A stretch of DNA of 7,220 bases, taken from contig PXQK01000044.1 of NCBI GenBank assembly GCA_003022085.1, positions 1 through 7,220 of the forward strand. Direction: 5' to 3'. Positions 1-5,994 of this stretch are shown piece by piece; positions within the stretch are counted from its first letter, which is position 1, and the number at the start of each line of letters is the position of its first letter. This DNA is from Halobacteriales archaeon QH_10_65_19. Its GTDB lineage: Archaea; Halobacteriota; Halobacteria; Halobacteriales; Haloarculaceae. A model generated the notes under the pieces. The model was not told where the DNA came from. It saw nothing but the letters and a program-made list of their open reading frames with translations, and ran no database searches. A program made the translations under genes and the position numbers.

Positions 1-238
1 GAGAGCGACGTTCTCGCAAGAGACGCTCGGCAACTGGTCCGCCACTGCTGATGGATCACTGATAGATAATCCACTTCGCTGCCCACTGCTTGTCCTGTGT
101 CGACCGATCACACCGACATCAATTAGACCGATCTCTTGTGCAACAGACGCGCGTTCCATCTTGCACGTCAACCGATGACAATATCACCAATTCGATGGTT
201 GTTTCGCTGAGTTAGGGAAGAGCCATCAGTCTACTTAC

Positions 239-251
239 TTGTCATTGACAA
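239..251. promoter_or_regulatory. Perfect 13-bp palindrome (TTGTCA-T-TGACAA)
   Basis: Two 6-bp arms, TTGTCA and TGACAA, flank a single T in AT-rich non-coding DNA. The shape suits a dimeric regulator's half-sites. No promoter or recognised gene is positioned to use it, so an operator role is only a possibility. It is short enough to occur by chance. Confidence 0.25.
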
Positions 252-341
252 AGTATCATCAGCAACTAATTCCACCGTCGTATTGCGATTCATCCGACGC
301 GCTGTCGAAAATCAGCCTGTGATTTGTGGGTAAGAGACAGT

Positions 342-366
342 CCTTCAGGGCGGGGAGGAAGTCAAC
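342..366 (+). mobile_element. Truncated IS200/IS605 (TnpB-type) right-end / omega-RNA-like fragment
   Basis: A TTCA loop (344-347) is followed by the arm GGGCGGGG (348-355) and then AGGAAGTCAAC (356-366). From memory, haloarchaeal TnpB-type elements end in a hairpin of this form: a C-rich arm, a TTCA-like loop, a G-rich arm, then an AGG..GTCAAC tail that is also the 3' end of the TnpB guide RNA. The matching left arm is missing. The bases before the loop (gacagtcc) pair with the right arm only at the two positions next to the loop. No TnpB coding sequence is recognisable upstream, so this would be a decayed remnant that retains only the outermost end. The identification rests on recall of the consensus, not on a search. 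Confidence 0.45.
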
Positions 367-397
367 GCGAGGACGCCTTTTCGGTTCGTCACACGAC

Positions 398-985
398 CTA
401 CAGATCCTCACTCACGGCGCGTTCGAGCGCCGCGAACGCTCGTTTCTCGGCATCGCCGCCACAGCCCTCGACGACCATCCGGCAGTAGTCGATGCGCTCC
501 CGGAGCCGCTCCGTCTCGTAGGCCTCGACGTCCAGCCGCGAGGCGTGGACTGTCCCCTCGATAACGGCCGCGTACCCCCGGTTGAACGCCGGAACGACCT
601 CGCGCTCGACGTCCCTGTCGACGGGATGGAGCGCCCACTCCATCCACTCCGTTCCGCCCTCGGTCCCGCTGTCGCGGCACTCGACGCGAACCTGTACCCA
701 GGCGTCGGCGCTCTCCAGCACCGGCTCCCCGACCTCGTGGACGGTCAGCGCGGCCTCGACGAACAGCTCCGGATCGCGGGTGAACTGGACGTACCCCTCG
801 CCCCGCTCGTCGAAGTTCCGCCAGGTCCGCGTCCGGCCCCACGTCTGTGCCGTGACTGGCTCCCGTGTGGAATCGGGCGCGCGGAGCCCGAGGGCTGCGA
901 CGTTCCACAGTCCGTTGGGACCCAGCGTCGTCACGACCGACTCCGTGATTCCCCGGAGTTCGACGGGCCAGGCGGCGCCAGTCAC
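398..985 (-). CDS. DUF447 family protein (FMN-binding split-barrel type)
   Basis: This 195-residue protein matches the DUF447 family of archaea and some methylotrophs. To my knowledge, structures of family members show an FMN-binding split-barrel fold; the reaction is unknown. Family-like segments are an N-terminal ESVVTT..PNGLWNVAALG (15-33), GRTRTWRNF (50-58), FTRDPELFVEAAL (68-80) and the C-terminal NRGYAAVIEGTVHASRL (135-151). It has no signal peptide or membrane segment, so it is probably cytoplasmic. The start is a GTG at 985; an in-frame TGA at 991-989 excludes anything longer, and a GGAGGT Shine-Dalgarno (998-993) lies 7 nt upstream. It is the last gene of the five-gene minus-strand operon, 3 bp after the CitG-family gene. 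Linkage to cofD suggests a flavin- or F420-dependent role, which is inference. Confidence 0.88.
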   Translation of the reverse strand: MTGAAWPVELRGITESVVTTLGPNGLWNVAALGLRAPDSTREPVTAQTWGRTRTWRNFDERGEGYVQFTRDPELFVEAALTVHEVGEPVLESADAWVQVRVECRDSGTEGGTEWMEWALHPVDRDVEREVVPAFNRGYAAVIEGTVHASRLDVEAYETERLRERIDYCRMVVEGCGGDAEKRAFAALERAVSEDL

Positions 986-988
986 GCG

Positions 989-1685
989 TCAGACCTCCAG
1001 CCCCCCTTCGAGGGCGACGAAAAAGCCGCCGGCGACGGTGTCCGCAGTCGTCCCGGGGTTGATCCCCCGGTCGACGAACTCCTCGGCCAGCGCGTCCACC
1101 GGGACCCGACCCCGCCGCGATCGACTCGGCGGCCCGGAACGTCCGCCGGAACCCCTCGGTCCATTCGGCGGCGACACCGTCCCTGTCGGCACTCCGGCGC
1201 ATGACGTCGGCGAAACTCAGATCGCGCTCCCGGACGGCGGGTGCCGCGTCGCCGCCCCGGCGGACGTCGAGCGCGCTCATCCCGTCGGGCGGGTCCTCGA
1301 CAGCGACCGCCACGTGGTCGAACGCCCGGTAGAACTCGACGGCGTCCTCGACAGTGGTCGATTCCACGACGGCAGACGCTCTTTCGGGAGTCAGATCACC
1401 CCGTCCGGCAGCCGCAACCAGCGGGACCAGCAGGAGGACCGCCCCGAACTGGGTATTACCGCCGCGCTGGCGGCTCATCCCGGCAACGGCCCGTTCGAAC
1501 GCCTCGCCGACCGGCCCACCTTCGGCCGCGAGTGCGAATCCCGACCGCGCGCCGACTGCGCCGGCGAGGAACTGTTCGAACCGCAGGTCTGAGTACTCCC
1601 GGTCGCGGTCGACGTTGCCCGGCGTGGGCGTCGAGGCCACCTCGAGGAGCAACGCGAGTTCCGCGTTTCCCGCGGCCGGCCTCAT
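989..1685 (-). pseudogene. citG: CitG-family (triphosphoribosyl-dephospho-CoA synthase-like) gene, frameshifted and internally deleted
   Basis: The first 191-192 codons encode a typical CitG-family N-terminus: STPTPGNVDR (18-27), the GGNTQFG stretch (75-81), FYRAFDHV (118-125) and EWTEGFRRTFRAAE (174-187). The family-like C-terminus (VDALAEEFVDRGINPGTTAD, ending near 989) is in another frame. The frames can be joined by dropping one base at the GGGG run (plus-strand C run 1110-1113), giving about 231 residues, where I expect about 270-300. In relatives about 45-55 residues lie between the GF..TFRAAE region and the LAEEFV...NPGTTAD region, including a conserved DTN/DTL...(H/K)-(R/G)-G motif; almost none of that is present. 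One deletion of length 3n+2 would explain both defects. Bacterial CitG makes the citrate lyase prosthetic-group precursor; the archaeal substrate is unknown. The ATG at 1685 overlaps the previous stop (ATGA). Alternative: an assembly error. Confidence 0.8.
993..998 (-). promoter_or_regulatory. Shine-Dalgarno site for the DUF447 gene
   Basis: GGAGGT on the minus strand lies 7 nt ahead of the GTG at 985 and overlaps the last codons of the CitG-family gene. It fixes the GTG start and lets the gene be translated even though the preceding gene is out of frame. Confidence 0.75.
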
Positions 1686-2527
1686 TGCGTTCCTCCAGTC
1701 GGCCGTCCGTCCGGCGGTTGCGTCGCCCGATCGTCCCGCTCGCTGTCCGCTGATTCGCCCCGGTTCGAACCGCGACCCTCCCCTGTCCCGTGGAACCAGT
1801 CTGCCGTCGCGTCCCGGACACGGGCCAACACGGTGGGGTTGTCGCTCGGTCGGCCGACGCTTACCGCGTCCGCGCCGTAGGAGAGGTACTCGCGGACGCT
1901 CTCCCTCCCTCTGACGCCGTTGTTGGCGATCACCGCGGCGTCGGTCGCGGCGACGACGTCCGCAACCACCGCCTCGGAGTCCATCGCGTCGACGTGAATG
2001 AACGAGGCCCCGGCCCCGTCCGCGGCAGCTGCGAGTTCGGGCAGGTCCACACCCGACACTTCTGTTCGCACCTTGACACTGACAGACGCACCCGTCTCGC
2101 TGGCGGCACCGACCTGCTCACAGAGCACCTCGACGTCGCCCAGCAGTGTCTCACCGGCGCCAGCCGCACACATCTCGTCCTGTCGGCAGTGGGCGTTTAT
2201 TTCCAGGAGCGCCCCGTGCTGCCGGCAGACCTCGCCCACGGAACGCAACGGGTCGAGGGTCGTCGTCCGAACGTTGAAGCCGGGGACGAGCGGAGCGTCG
2301 GCGAGGGCCCCGAGCTGTCGGTCGACGAACGCGACCGGATCCGGCGGTAGAAACTCGGTGCGCCTGCGGTCGACCAGCCCTCTGGCCGCCTCGCGGGTCG
2401 GCTCGTCGATGGCGATTCCCCCGAGAAACGCGGCGCCAGCGTAGGGGACTGCATCCCGGGCCCACGCCGCGTCGGACTCCCCGCTCAGGCTTGCGAGTGC
2501 GACCCGCGGCCGGAACCCGACGGTCAC
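1682..2527 (-). CDS. Dus/NifR3-like flavin TIM-barrel protein
   Basis: This 281-residue protein is related to the FMN TIM-barrel superfamily of tRNA-dihydrouridine synthases and dihydroorotate dehydrogenases. Superfamily landmarks appear in order: EINAHCRQ (109-116) where Dus enzymes have a DINMGCP-like motif, GAGETLL (123-129), VSVKVRT (149-155), FIHVDAM (176-182), VIANNGV (199-205) and [11 protein letters not shown] (217-227), the last two typical of FMN-phosphate binding. It lacks the C-terminal helical RNA-binding domain of true Dus proteins and ends instead in a hydrophilic low-complexity tail (about 246-281). A small-molecule substrate is therefore as likely as tRNA. The start is a GTG at 2527 with Shine-Dalgarno GGAGGT 6 nt upstream, and it overlaps the cofD stop (GTGA). 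The exact reaction is unknown. Its place between cofD and the CitG/DUF447 genes points to a cofactor role by inference. Confidence 0.82.
   Translation of the reverse strand: MTVGFRPRVALASLSGESDAAWARDAVPYAGAAFLGGIAIDEPTREAARGLVDRRRTEFLPPDPVAFVDRQLGALADAPLVPGFNVRTTTLDPLRSVGEVCRQHGALLEINAHCRQDEMCAAGAGETLLGDVEVLCEQVGAASETGASVSVKVRTEVSGVDLPELAAAADGAGASFIHVDAMDSEAVVADVVAATDAAVIANNGVRGRESVREYLSYGADAVSVGRPSDNPTVLARVRDATADWFHGTGEGRGSNRGESADSERDDRATQPPDGRPTGGTQ
1692..1696 (-). promoter_or_regulatory. Shine-Dalgarno site for the CitG-family gene
   Basis: GGAGG on the minus strand sits 6 nt before the ATG at 1685, inside the end of the TIM-barrel gene. Together with the ATGA overlap it supports the start and translational coupling to the upstream gene. 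Confidence 0.7.
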
Positions 2528-3516
2528 CCAACCACCTCCAGCGCGTCCCGGACGGTCCCCGCCACCCGAGCCGCGTCCGCCGCGTCGTCGATCCTCGTGT
2601 CGGTCCGGACCACCGGCCGGTCGAGGTCCGTCTCGTCGGCGTTGTCGAGGACGAACGCGTCCACAAACGGATACGCCGCTGCCGTGCCGGCCGTCGAGGG
2701 CTCGTATCCCACCCCGTCCATGAGCCTCGCGGCCGGGCCGGAGAACACCCGGTCCTCGACGAACGGCGAGACGGCGACCACCGACGTCCCGCCGAGTGCC
2801 TCCTCGAACCCCTCGAGGGCGAGCATCGGTCCGATGCTGGTCACCGGGTTCGAGGGGCCGACGATCACGGGGTCCTCGAGCGCCTCCAGTACAGCAGCCG
2901 TGGGCGTCGCAGTGGTCCCCCCACGGAACTCGACGTCCTCGACGGCGGGCTCACCGTCACGGGCGACCCAGAACTCCTGGAAGTGCATCGGTCCCTCGGG
3001 GGTGTGTACGATCGTTGCGACGGGGTCGTCACTCATCGGGAGCAGTCGCCAGGGAACGTCAAACACCCCGGCGAGAGTCCGGGTAACCTCCGTCAGCGTC
3101 TGCCCTTCGTCGAGCAGACCCGTCCGCGTGAGGTGCACCGCACGGTCCCTGTCGCCGATGTACATGAACTCCGCGACCCCCGAGAACCGCCGCCAGCGCG
3201 CGATTGGCCGGCCGCGGGTTTGCTGGTCGTCGGGCAGGTACCGTGGCCCCGACGGGATGTCCGCGGCCGCCGCGATGTTCTGGAGCTCCTGGTGAGTGCG
3301 GGCCGTGTCGCCGTCGATCCCCCACCAGGTGTCCCTGTCGAGTTCCTCGCCCCCCAGAAACAGGACCGTGTCCAGGTCCGGGCAGACCAGGAACCCGCCG
3401 AGTTCGACGTCGTCGCCGGTGTTTGCGACAACTGTGGTCTCCGACGGTGGGAAGACGGATCCGGCGCCGTCGAGGAGTTTCGGCGTGCCTGTCCCCCCCG
3501 AGAGAAACGTGACCAT
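2524..3516 (-). CDS. cofD: 2-phospho-L-lactate transferase CofD (coenzyme F420 biosynthesis)
   Basis: CofD transfers the phospholactate-type side chain from its guanosine-diphosphate-activated form to the deazaflavin Fo, making F420-0 in the cytoplasm. The 330-residue protein is full length. Visible family motifs are the N-terminal [14 protein letters not shown] (4-17), ANTGDD (31-36), PDLDTVLF (46-53), WWGIDGD (64-70), [18 protein letters not shown] (107-124), [11 protein letters not shown] (158-168), [12 protein letters not shown] (179-190) and [13 protein letters not shown] (220-232), which line the Fo and GDP sites in the family. The ATG at 3516 comes 3 bp after the udp stop. No Shine-Dalgarno sits at a useful distance (a GGAGG is about 24 nt upstream), so translation probably depends on re-initiation after udp. 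The stop overlaps the next gene's GTG. F420 is general in haloarchaea, so the gene is probably essential to F420-dependent redox reactions here. Confidence 0.95.
   Translation of the reverse strand: MVTFLSGGTGTPKLLDGAGSVFPPSETTVVANTGDDVELGGFLVCPDLDTVLFLGGEELDRDTWWGIDGDTARTHQELQNIAAAADIPSGPRYLPDDQQTRGRPIARWRRFSGVAEFMYIGDRDRAVHLTRTGLLDEGQTLTEVTRTLAGVFDVPWRLLPMSDDPVATIVHTPEGPMHFQEFWVARDGEPAVEDVEFRGGTTATPTAAVLEALEDPVIVGPSNPVTSIGPMLALEGFEEALGGTSVVAVSPFVEDRVFSGPAARLMDGVGYEPSTAGTAAAYPFVDAFVLDNADETDLDRPVVRTDTRIDDAADAARVAGTVRDALEVVG
2534..2539 (-). promoter_or_regulatory. Shine-Dalgarno site for the TIM-barrel gene
   Basis: GGAGGT (followed by GG) on the minus strand lies 6 nt upstream of the GTG at 2527, within the last codons of cofD. 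It decides for the GTG start. Confidence 0.7.
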
Positions 3517-3519
3517 GGA

Positions 3520-4245
3520 TCAGAGCCGTCGGGTTGCCTCCAGCGCGATGGTGATCGCACGGTCGACGTTGTCTCTGGCCTTCTCGGGCAGTTCCTCGTT
3601 GTCTGTCTCGCCTTTCTGGGTACCCGCCACGAGGTTGCCGTCGACGGTACAGATCGCTCCCGCCCGCATTCCCTTGCGTCGGGCGATCGAGAACAGGGCG
3701 GCGGCCTCCATCTCGACGGCGAGCAGCCTCGCCTCCTCCCACGTCTCGACGTACGTCTCGGTTTCGGCGTAGAAGGCGTCGTCGGTCGCGACCGGGCCGA
3801 CGTGGACCGGTTCGTTTCGCTCCCGGGAGACCTCGACAAGCGACGAGAGGACGTCGTACGCCGGAACAGCCGGTACCGACACCGCCTCGTACCGGCGGGT
3901 CGTTCCCTCGTCCTTGGCTGCGCCGGTCGCCACCACCATGTCGCCGATCTCGATCCCACGCTGGAGCGCCCCGGTGGTACCCACGCGAATCAGGGCGTCG
4001 ACGCCCACGGCGGAGAGTTCCTCGGCTGCGATGGCCGCCGACGGACAGCCGATCCCCGTCGAACAAATCGTCAGCGCCCGCCCCTCGTAGCCCGCGTTGA
4101 CGACCTTGTACTCGCGGTTTTCCGCGACCGTCTCCGCGTGCTCGCAGTGATCCGCGATGCGATCCACCCGCCCGGGATCGCCCGGGAGCAAGGCGATGTC
4201 GTGCAGGTCACCTTCCGACACCAGTAGGTGCGGCTGCTTTCCCAT
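3520..4245 (-). CDS. udp: Uridine phosphorylase-like nucleoside phosphorylase
   Basis: This is a 241-residue, full-length PNP/UDP family protein. The family cleaves nucleosides with phosphate to a free base and (deoxy)ribose-1-phosphate in the cytoplasm. Motifs are LLPGDPGRVDRIA (19-31, phosphate side), CSTGIGCPSAAIAAEE (61-76), LIRVGTTGAL (85-94), DDAFYAET (155-162), AVEMEAAALF (176-185, the E-M-E ribose-binding motif) and ICTVDGNLV (198-206). The uracil-reading glutamine and arginine known from the E. coli enzyme (in a PGQERY segment) are not obvious in the corresponding AETETYVET region, so the base preference could differ from uridine. It is the first gene of the five-gene minus-strand operon. 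The ATG at 4245 has a TATA-like box 27 bp upstream and no clear Shine-Dalgarno, which fits a leaderless mRNA. Nearby deoC is a related salvage enzyme. Confidence 0.9.
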   Translation of the reverse strand: MGKQPHLLVSEGDLHDIALLPGDPGRVDRIADHCEHAETVAENREYKVVNAGYEGRALTICSTGIGCPSAAIAAEELSAVGVDALIRVGTTGALQRGIEIGDMVVATGAAKDEGTTRRYEAVSVPAVPAYDVLSSLVEVSRERNEPVHVGPVATDDAFYAETETYVETWEEARLLAVEMEAAALFSIARRKGMRAGAICTVDGNLVAGTQKGETDNEELPEKARDNVDRAITIALEATRRL

Positions 4246-4267
4246 ACCCCTACCTTCTGGCTGTGGA

Positions 4268-4275
4268 TACTAAAA
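4268..4275 (-). promoter_or_regulatory. TATA-like promoter of the udp-cofD operon
   Basis: TTTTAGTA on the minus strand is centred about 27 bp upstream of the udp ATG at 4245. That places the expected start of transcription at or next to the ATG, so the first gene is probably translated from a leaderless message. Confidence 0.6.
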
Positions 4276-4347
4276 CCTGCTATCCACCCGGACGTGATTC
4301 GATTACGGTCTCTCGACACAAATCGGGCGTCTCACGGTCGATACTCG

Positions 4348-4354
4348 TATATAT
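4348..4354. promoter_or_regulatory. Isolated TATATAT element between udp and the DUF63 gene
   Basis: A TATATAT run lies in the 133-bp gap between the two minus-strand genes. On the minus strand it could be a second, upstream promoter of the udp operon, with a leader of roughly 80 nt. On the plus strand it is 25 bp before an ATG at 4376 that opens a long frame antisense to the DUF63 gene. Which direction it serves, if any, cannot be decided from sequence. Confidence 0.35.
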
Positions 4355-4378
4355 GCACGACCCTGTCACAGGAGGATG

Positions 4379-5230
4379 TCACGGCGAGAGAACAAACAGG
4401 AAGAAGTTGTACGTCCCGGGACCGAGGCCGACGGCGACGATCAGCCCCATGAGGAGGTTCGCCTCCACGGGCTCCTCGTTGACGTAGTCCGCGAACAGCA
4501 AGACGATAGCAACCGCCACGAGGAGTTTCACGAGGACAAACAGCCACCCGCTGCCGATGGCGGACGCCGTCGGAAGGTCGGCACCGACCTCTATGATCAT
4601 CTGCGGGATCGCCGACCGCTCCGCGGCATCCAGCAGGTCAACACCGATGGCCGTCGTGATGCCGTCGAACAGGTGTGCGAACAGAACCAGCGGACCGACG
4701 TACCGTACCTTCCTGAACATGTTAGTCCGCCAGAAGCCGATCGCGAGCGAGATGAGAAACGTCCCGCCGAGAGCCAGCAGCAGCCCCGCAACGGGGAAGA
4801 CGGGCTCCATCGGGCGGACCCCCGGGTCGGTGCCCCGCCAGAGGAGCAGCGCGATCAGCGGGGCCATCGTCCCGAGCCCCAGGCCGCTCAGATACTGTCC
4901 GATCCGGGTAGCGTCGGGGCTTGTCATAAACATCGTCGAAACCGCCCAGATGAGGGCCATCAGGATGAAAACAGTGAAATACACCGCGGGAGCAGAAAAC
5001 AGCGGCTCGATCGGGTCCGGGTACAGCGGCTGCTTGAGCGTCACGCCGAGCTGGTAGAACACGTGCAACACCGCGCCGACGACGATCCAGGGCGCAAACG
5101 ACAGTACAGTCGTCTGACTGACCGGCGGTTTCGCCGCCAGCAACAACGCGATGACAAATCCCGTCCCCACTATGAGCCCTGCCGTGTGCAACAGCGGCGG
5201 AATGACGAAATCAGCGAACGGTTCAGCCAT
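4379..5230 (-). CDS. DUF63 family integral membrane protein
   Basis: This 283-residue, very hydrophobic protein is typical of the archaeal DUF63 family, whose function is unknown. I count about eight membrane segments, near residues 10-32, 43-66, 80-103, 115-131, 143-166, 178-198, 225-247 and 257-282. Recognisable family-like segments are FAHLFDGITTAIGVD (184-198), with a histidine and an aspartate inside a membrane segment, and the C-terminal VGLGPGTYN (267-275). The ATG at 5230 is preferred over an upstream in-frame start at 5344 because a T-rich box lies 26 bp before it and the longer form would overlap divergent deoC. It is transcribed on its own, 133 bp ahead of udp on the same strand, and lies between the two nucleoside-salvage genes. 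That position hints at, but does not show, a related transport or membrane role. Confidence 0.87.
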   Translation of the reverse strand: MAEPFADFVIPPLLHTAGLIVGTGFVIALLLAAKPPVSQTTVLSFAPWIVVGAVLHVFYQLGVTLKQPLYPDPIEPLFSAPAVYFTVFILMALIWAVSTMFMTSPDATRIGQYLSGLGLGTMAPLIALLLWRGTDPGVRPMEPVFPVAGLLLALGGTFLISLAIGFWRTNMFRKVRYVGPLVLFAHLFDGITTAIGVDLLDAAERSAIPQMIIEVGADLPTASAIGSGWLFVLVKLLVAVAIVLLFADYVNEEPVEANLLMGLIVAVGLGPGTYNFFLFVLSP

Positions 5231-5252
5231 GTCGGGAAAATGATACCGACCC

Positions 5253-5258
5253 AAAAAA
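5253..5258 (-). promoter_or_regulatory. T-rich TATA-like box of the DUF63 gene
   Basis: TTTTTT on the minus strand is centred about 26 bp upstream of the ATG at 5230, the spacing expected for a leaderless archaeal transcript. It sits back to back with the deoC promoter in a 79-bp divergent region. Confidence 0.5.
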
Positions 5259-5280
5259 CAGTTCCGGTTGTGCGGGAGGA

Positions 5281-5287
5281 TTAAATA
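5281..5287 (+). promoter_or_regulatory. TATA box of deoC
   Basis: TTAAATA is a good archaeal TATA box, centred 26 bp before the ATG at 5310. It places the transcription start at or next to that ATG and argues against the in-frame ATG at 5268, which lies upstream of the box. Confidence 0.65.
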
Positions 5288-5309
5288 CACGGGGGGCACG
5301 GGTAGGAGT

Positions 5310-5960
5310 ATGGAGGACGTGCCAGACCGAATCGAACACACCATTTTAGGGCCGACGACGACCCCGAAGGCGGTGCGTGAGACGCTCGACGACGCGATTC
5401 AGTACGGCATGCGCGCCTGTATCCCGCCGTGTTATCTCGAGCAGGCAGCGTCCTACGCGCCGGGCGTCGACGTCACGACCGTTGTCGGGTTTCCCCACGG
5501 ACAGCACACAGTGGCGACAAAGGTTGAGGAGGCGACCGGGGCCTGGGAAGCGGACGCCGCCGAGGTCGACGTGGTGGCGAACGTCGGCAGGATCAAAGCC
5601 GGTGAACTGGAGCCGGTCGGGGACGAGATCGCGGAGGTCGTCGCTGCGGTGCCGATCCCGGTGAAAGTGATCGTCGAAGCGCCGCTCCTCTCCGAGCCCG
5701 AACTCCGGGACGCCTGCGAGGTGGCGGCCGAGGCCGGAGCCGACTACGTCAAGACGGCGACCGGGTTCTCCGAGGGCGGCGCGACCGTCGAGGACGTCTC
5801 GGTGATGAGCGAGTTCTGTAACGTCAAAGCAAGCGGCGGCATCGGCTCGTGGACGTTCGCGAAGGAGCTGTTCGACGCAGGCGCGGACCGCATCGGTGCC
5901 TCGAGTGGCGTCGCTATCGTGGCCGGGTATCGCGAGGCGACGGCCGGATCGGAGGGCTGA
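5310..5960 (+). CDS. deoC: Deoxyribose-phosphate aldolase DeoC
   Basis: DeoC reversibly cleaves 2-deoxyribose-5-phosphate to glyceraldehyde-3-phosphate and acetaldehyde, the last step of deoxynucleoside breakdown, in the cytoplasm. The 216-residue protein is a complete class I TIM-barrel aldolase. Visible motifs are [11 protein letters not shown] (8-18), VVGFPHG (58-64), [12 protein letters not shown] (85-96, with the conserved Asp87), [10 protein letters not shown] (118-127), DYVKTATGF (145-153, with the Schiff-base Lys148), VKASGGI (172-178, with the second catalytic Lys173) and GASSGVAIV (196-204). The ATG at 5310 is chosen over 5268 because of the TATA box 26 bp upstream. Its stop faces the lipoprotein gene tail-to-tail across 34 bp, which holds only a minor gcg-gtttt-cgc element at 5968-5978 as a possible terminator. 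It diverges from the DUF63 gene. With udp nearby it fits a nucleoside salvage neighbourhood. Confidence 0.95.
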   Translation: MEDVPDRIEHTILGPTTTPKAVRETLDDAIQYGMRACIPPCYLEQAASYAPGVDVTTVVGFPHGQHTVATKVEEATGAWEADAAEVDVVANVGRIKAGELEPVGDEIAEVVAAVPIPVKVIVEAPLLSEPELRDACEVAAEAGADYVKTATGFSEGGATVEDVSVMSEFCNVKASGGIGSWTFAKELFDAGADRIGASSGVAIVAGYREATAGSEG

Positions 5961-5994
5961 ACGGATAGCGGTTTTCGCGGGGACACTGTACCCG

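Larger units (their letters stand above)
1..397. other. Gene-poor, relatively AT-rich intergenic stretch
   Basis: No recognisable gene is visible here. The base composition is clearly more AT-rich than in the neighbouring genes, especially over about 60-330, and most frames are broken by stops. On the minus strand a frame opens at an ATG at 159 and stays open for 53 codons to the window edge. The product resembles nothing I know, and an open frame of that length is unremarkable at this composition. The stretch holds a 13-bp palindrome (239-251) and an IS605-like right-end fragment (342-366). It lies just downstream of the minus-strand operon that ends at 398, so any terminator for that operon should be here, but I see no convincing T-rich terminator. 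Confidence 0.6.

Noticed and set aside
1..159. Minus-strand partial gene starting at the ATG at 159
   Set aside because: Its 53 open codons to the window edge resemble nothing known, and an opening of this length is expected by chance at this composition.
989..1192. A separate 67-residue protein, or a programmed frameshift, at the C-terminal CitG segment
   Set aside because: The segment is plainly the CitG family C-terminus. A programmed shift would not restore the missing internal block, so a disrupted gene is the simpler reading.
2491..4227. A 578-codon plus-strand open frame over cofD and udp
   Set aside because: Both genes on the minus strand are unmistakable. Long antisense frames are common in G+C-rich haloarchaeal DNA because stop codons are rare there.
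4362..4372. Small repeat CCTG-TCA-CAGG after the DUF63 stop as a terminator
   Set aside because: The stem is only 4 bp and no T-run follows in the direction of transcription.
4376..5284. A 302-codon plus-strand open frame opposite the DUF63 gene
   Set aside because: Its sequence is a charged, low-hydrophobicity shadow of a clear membrane protein on the other strand, and it matches no family.
5968..5978. Terminator between deoC and the lipoprotein gene (gcg-gtttt-cgc)
   Set aside because: A 3-bp stem and four T residues are too weak to call; it is mentioned only under deoC.
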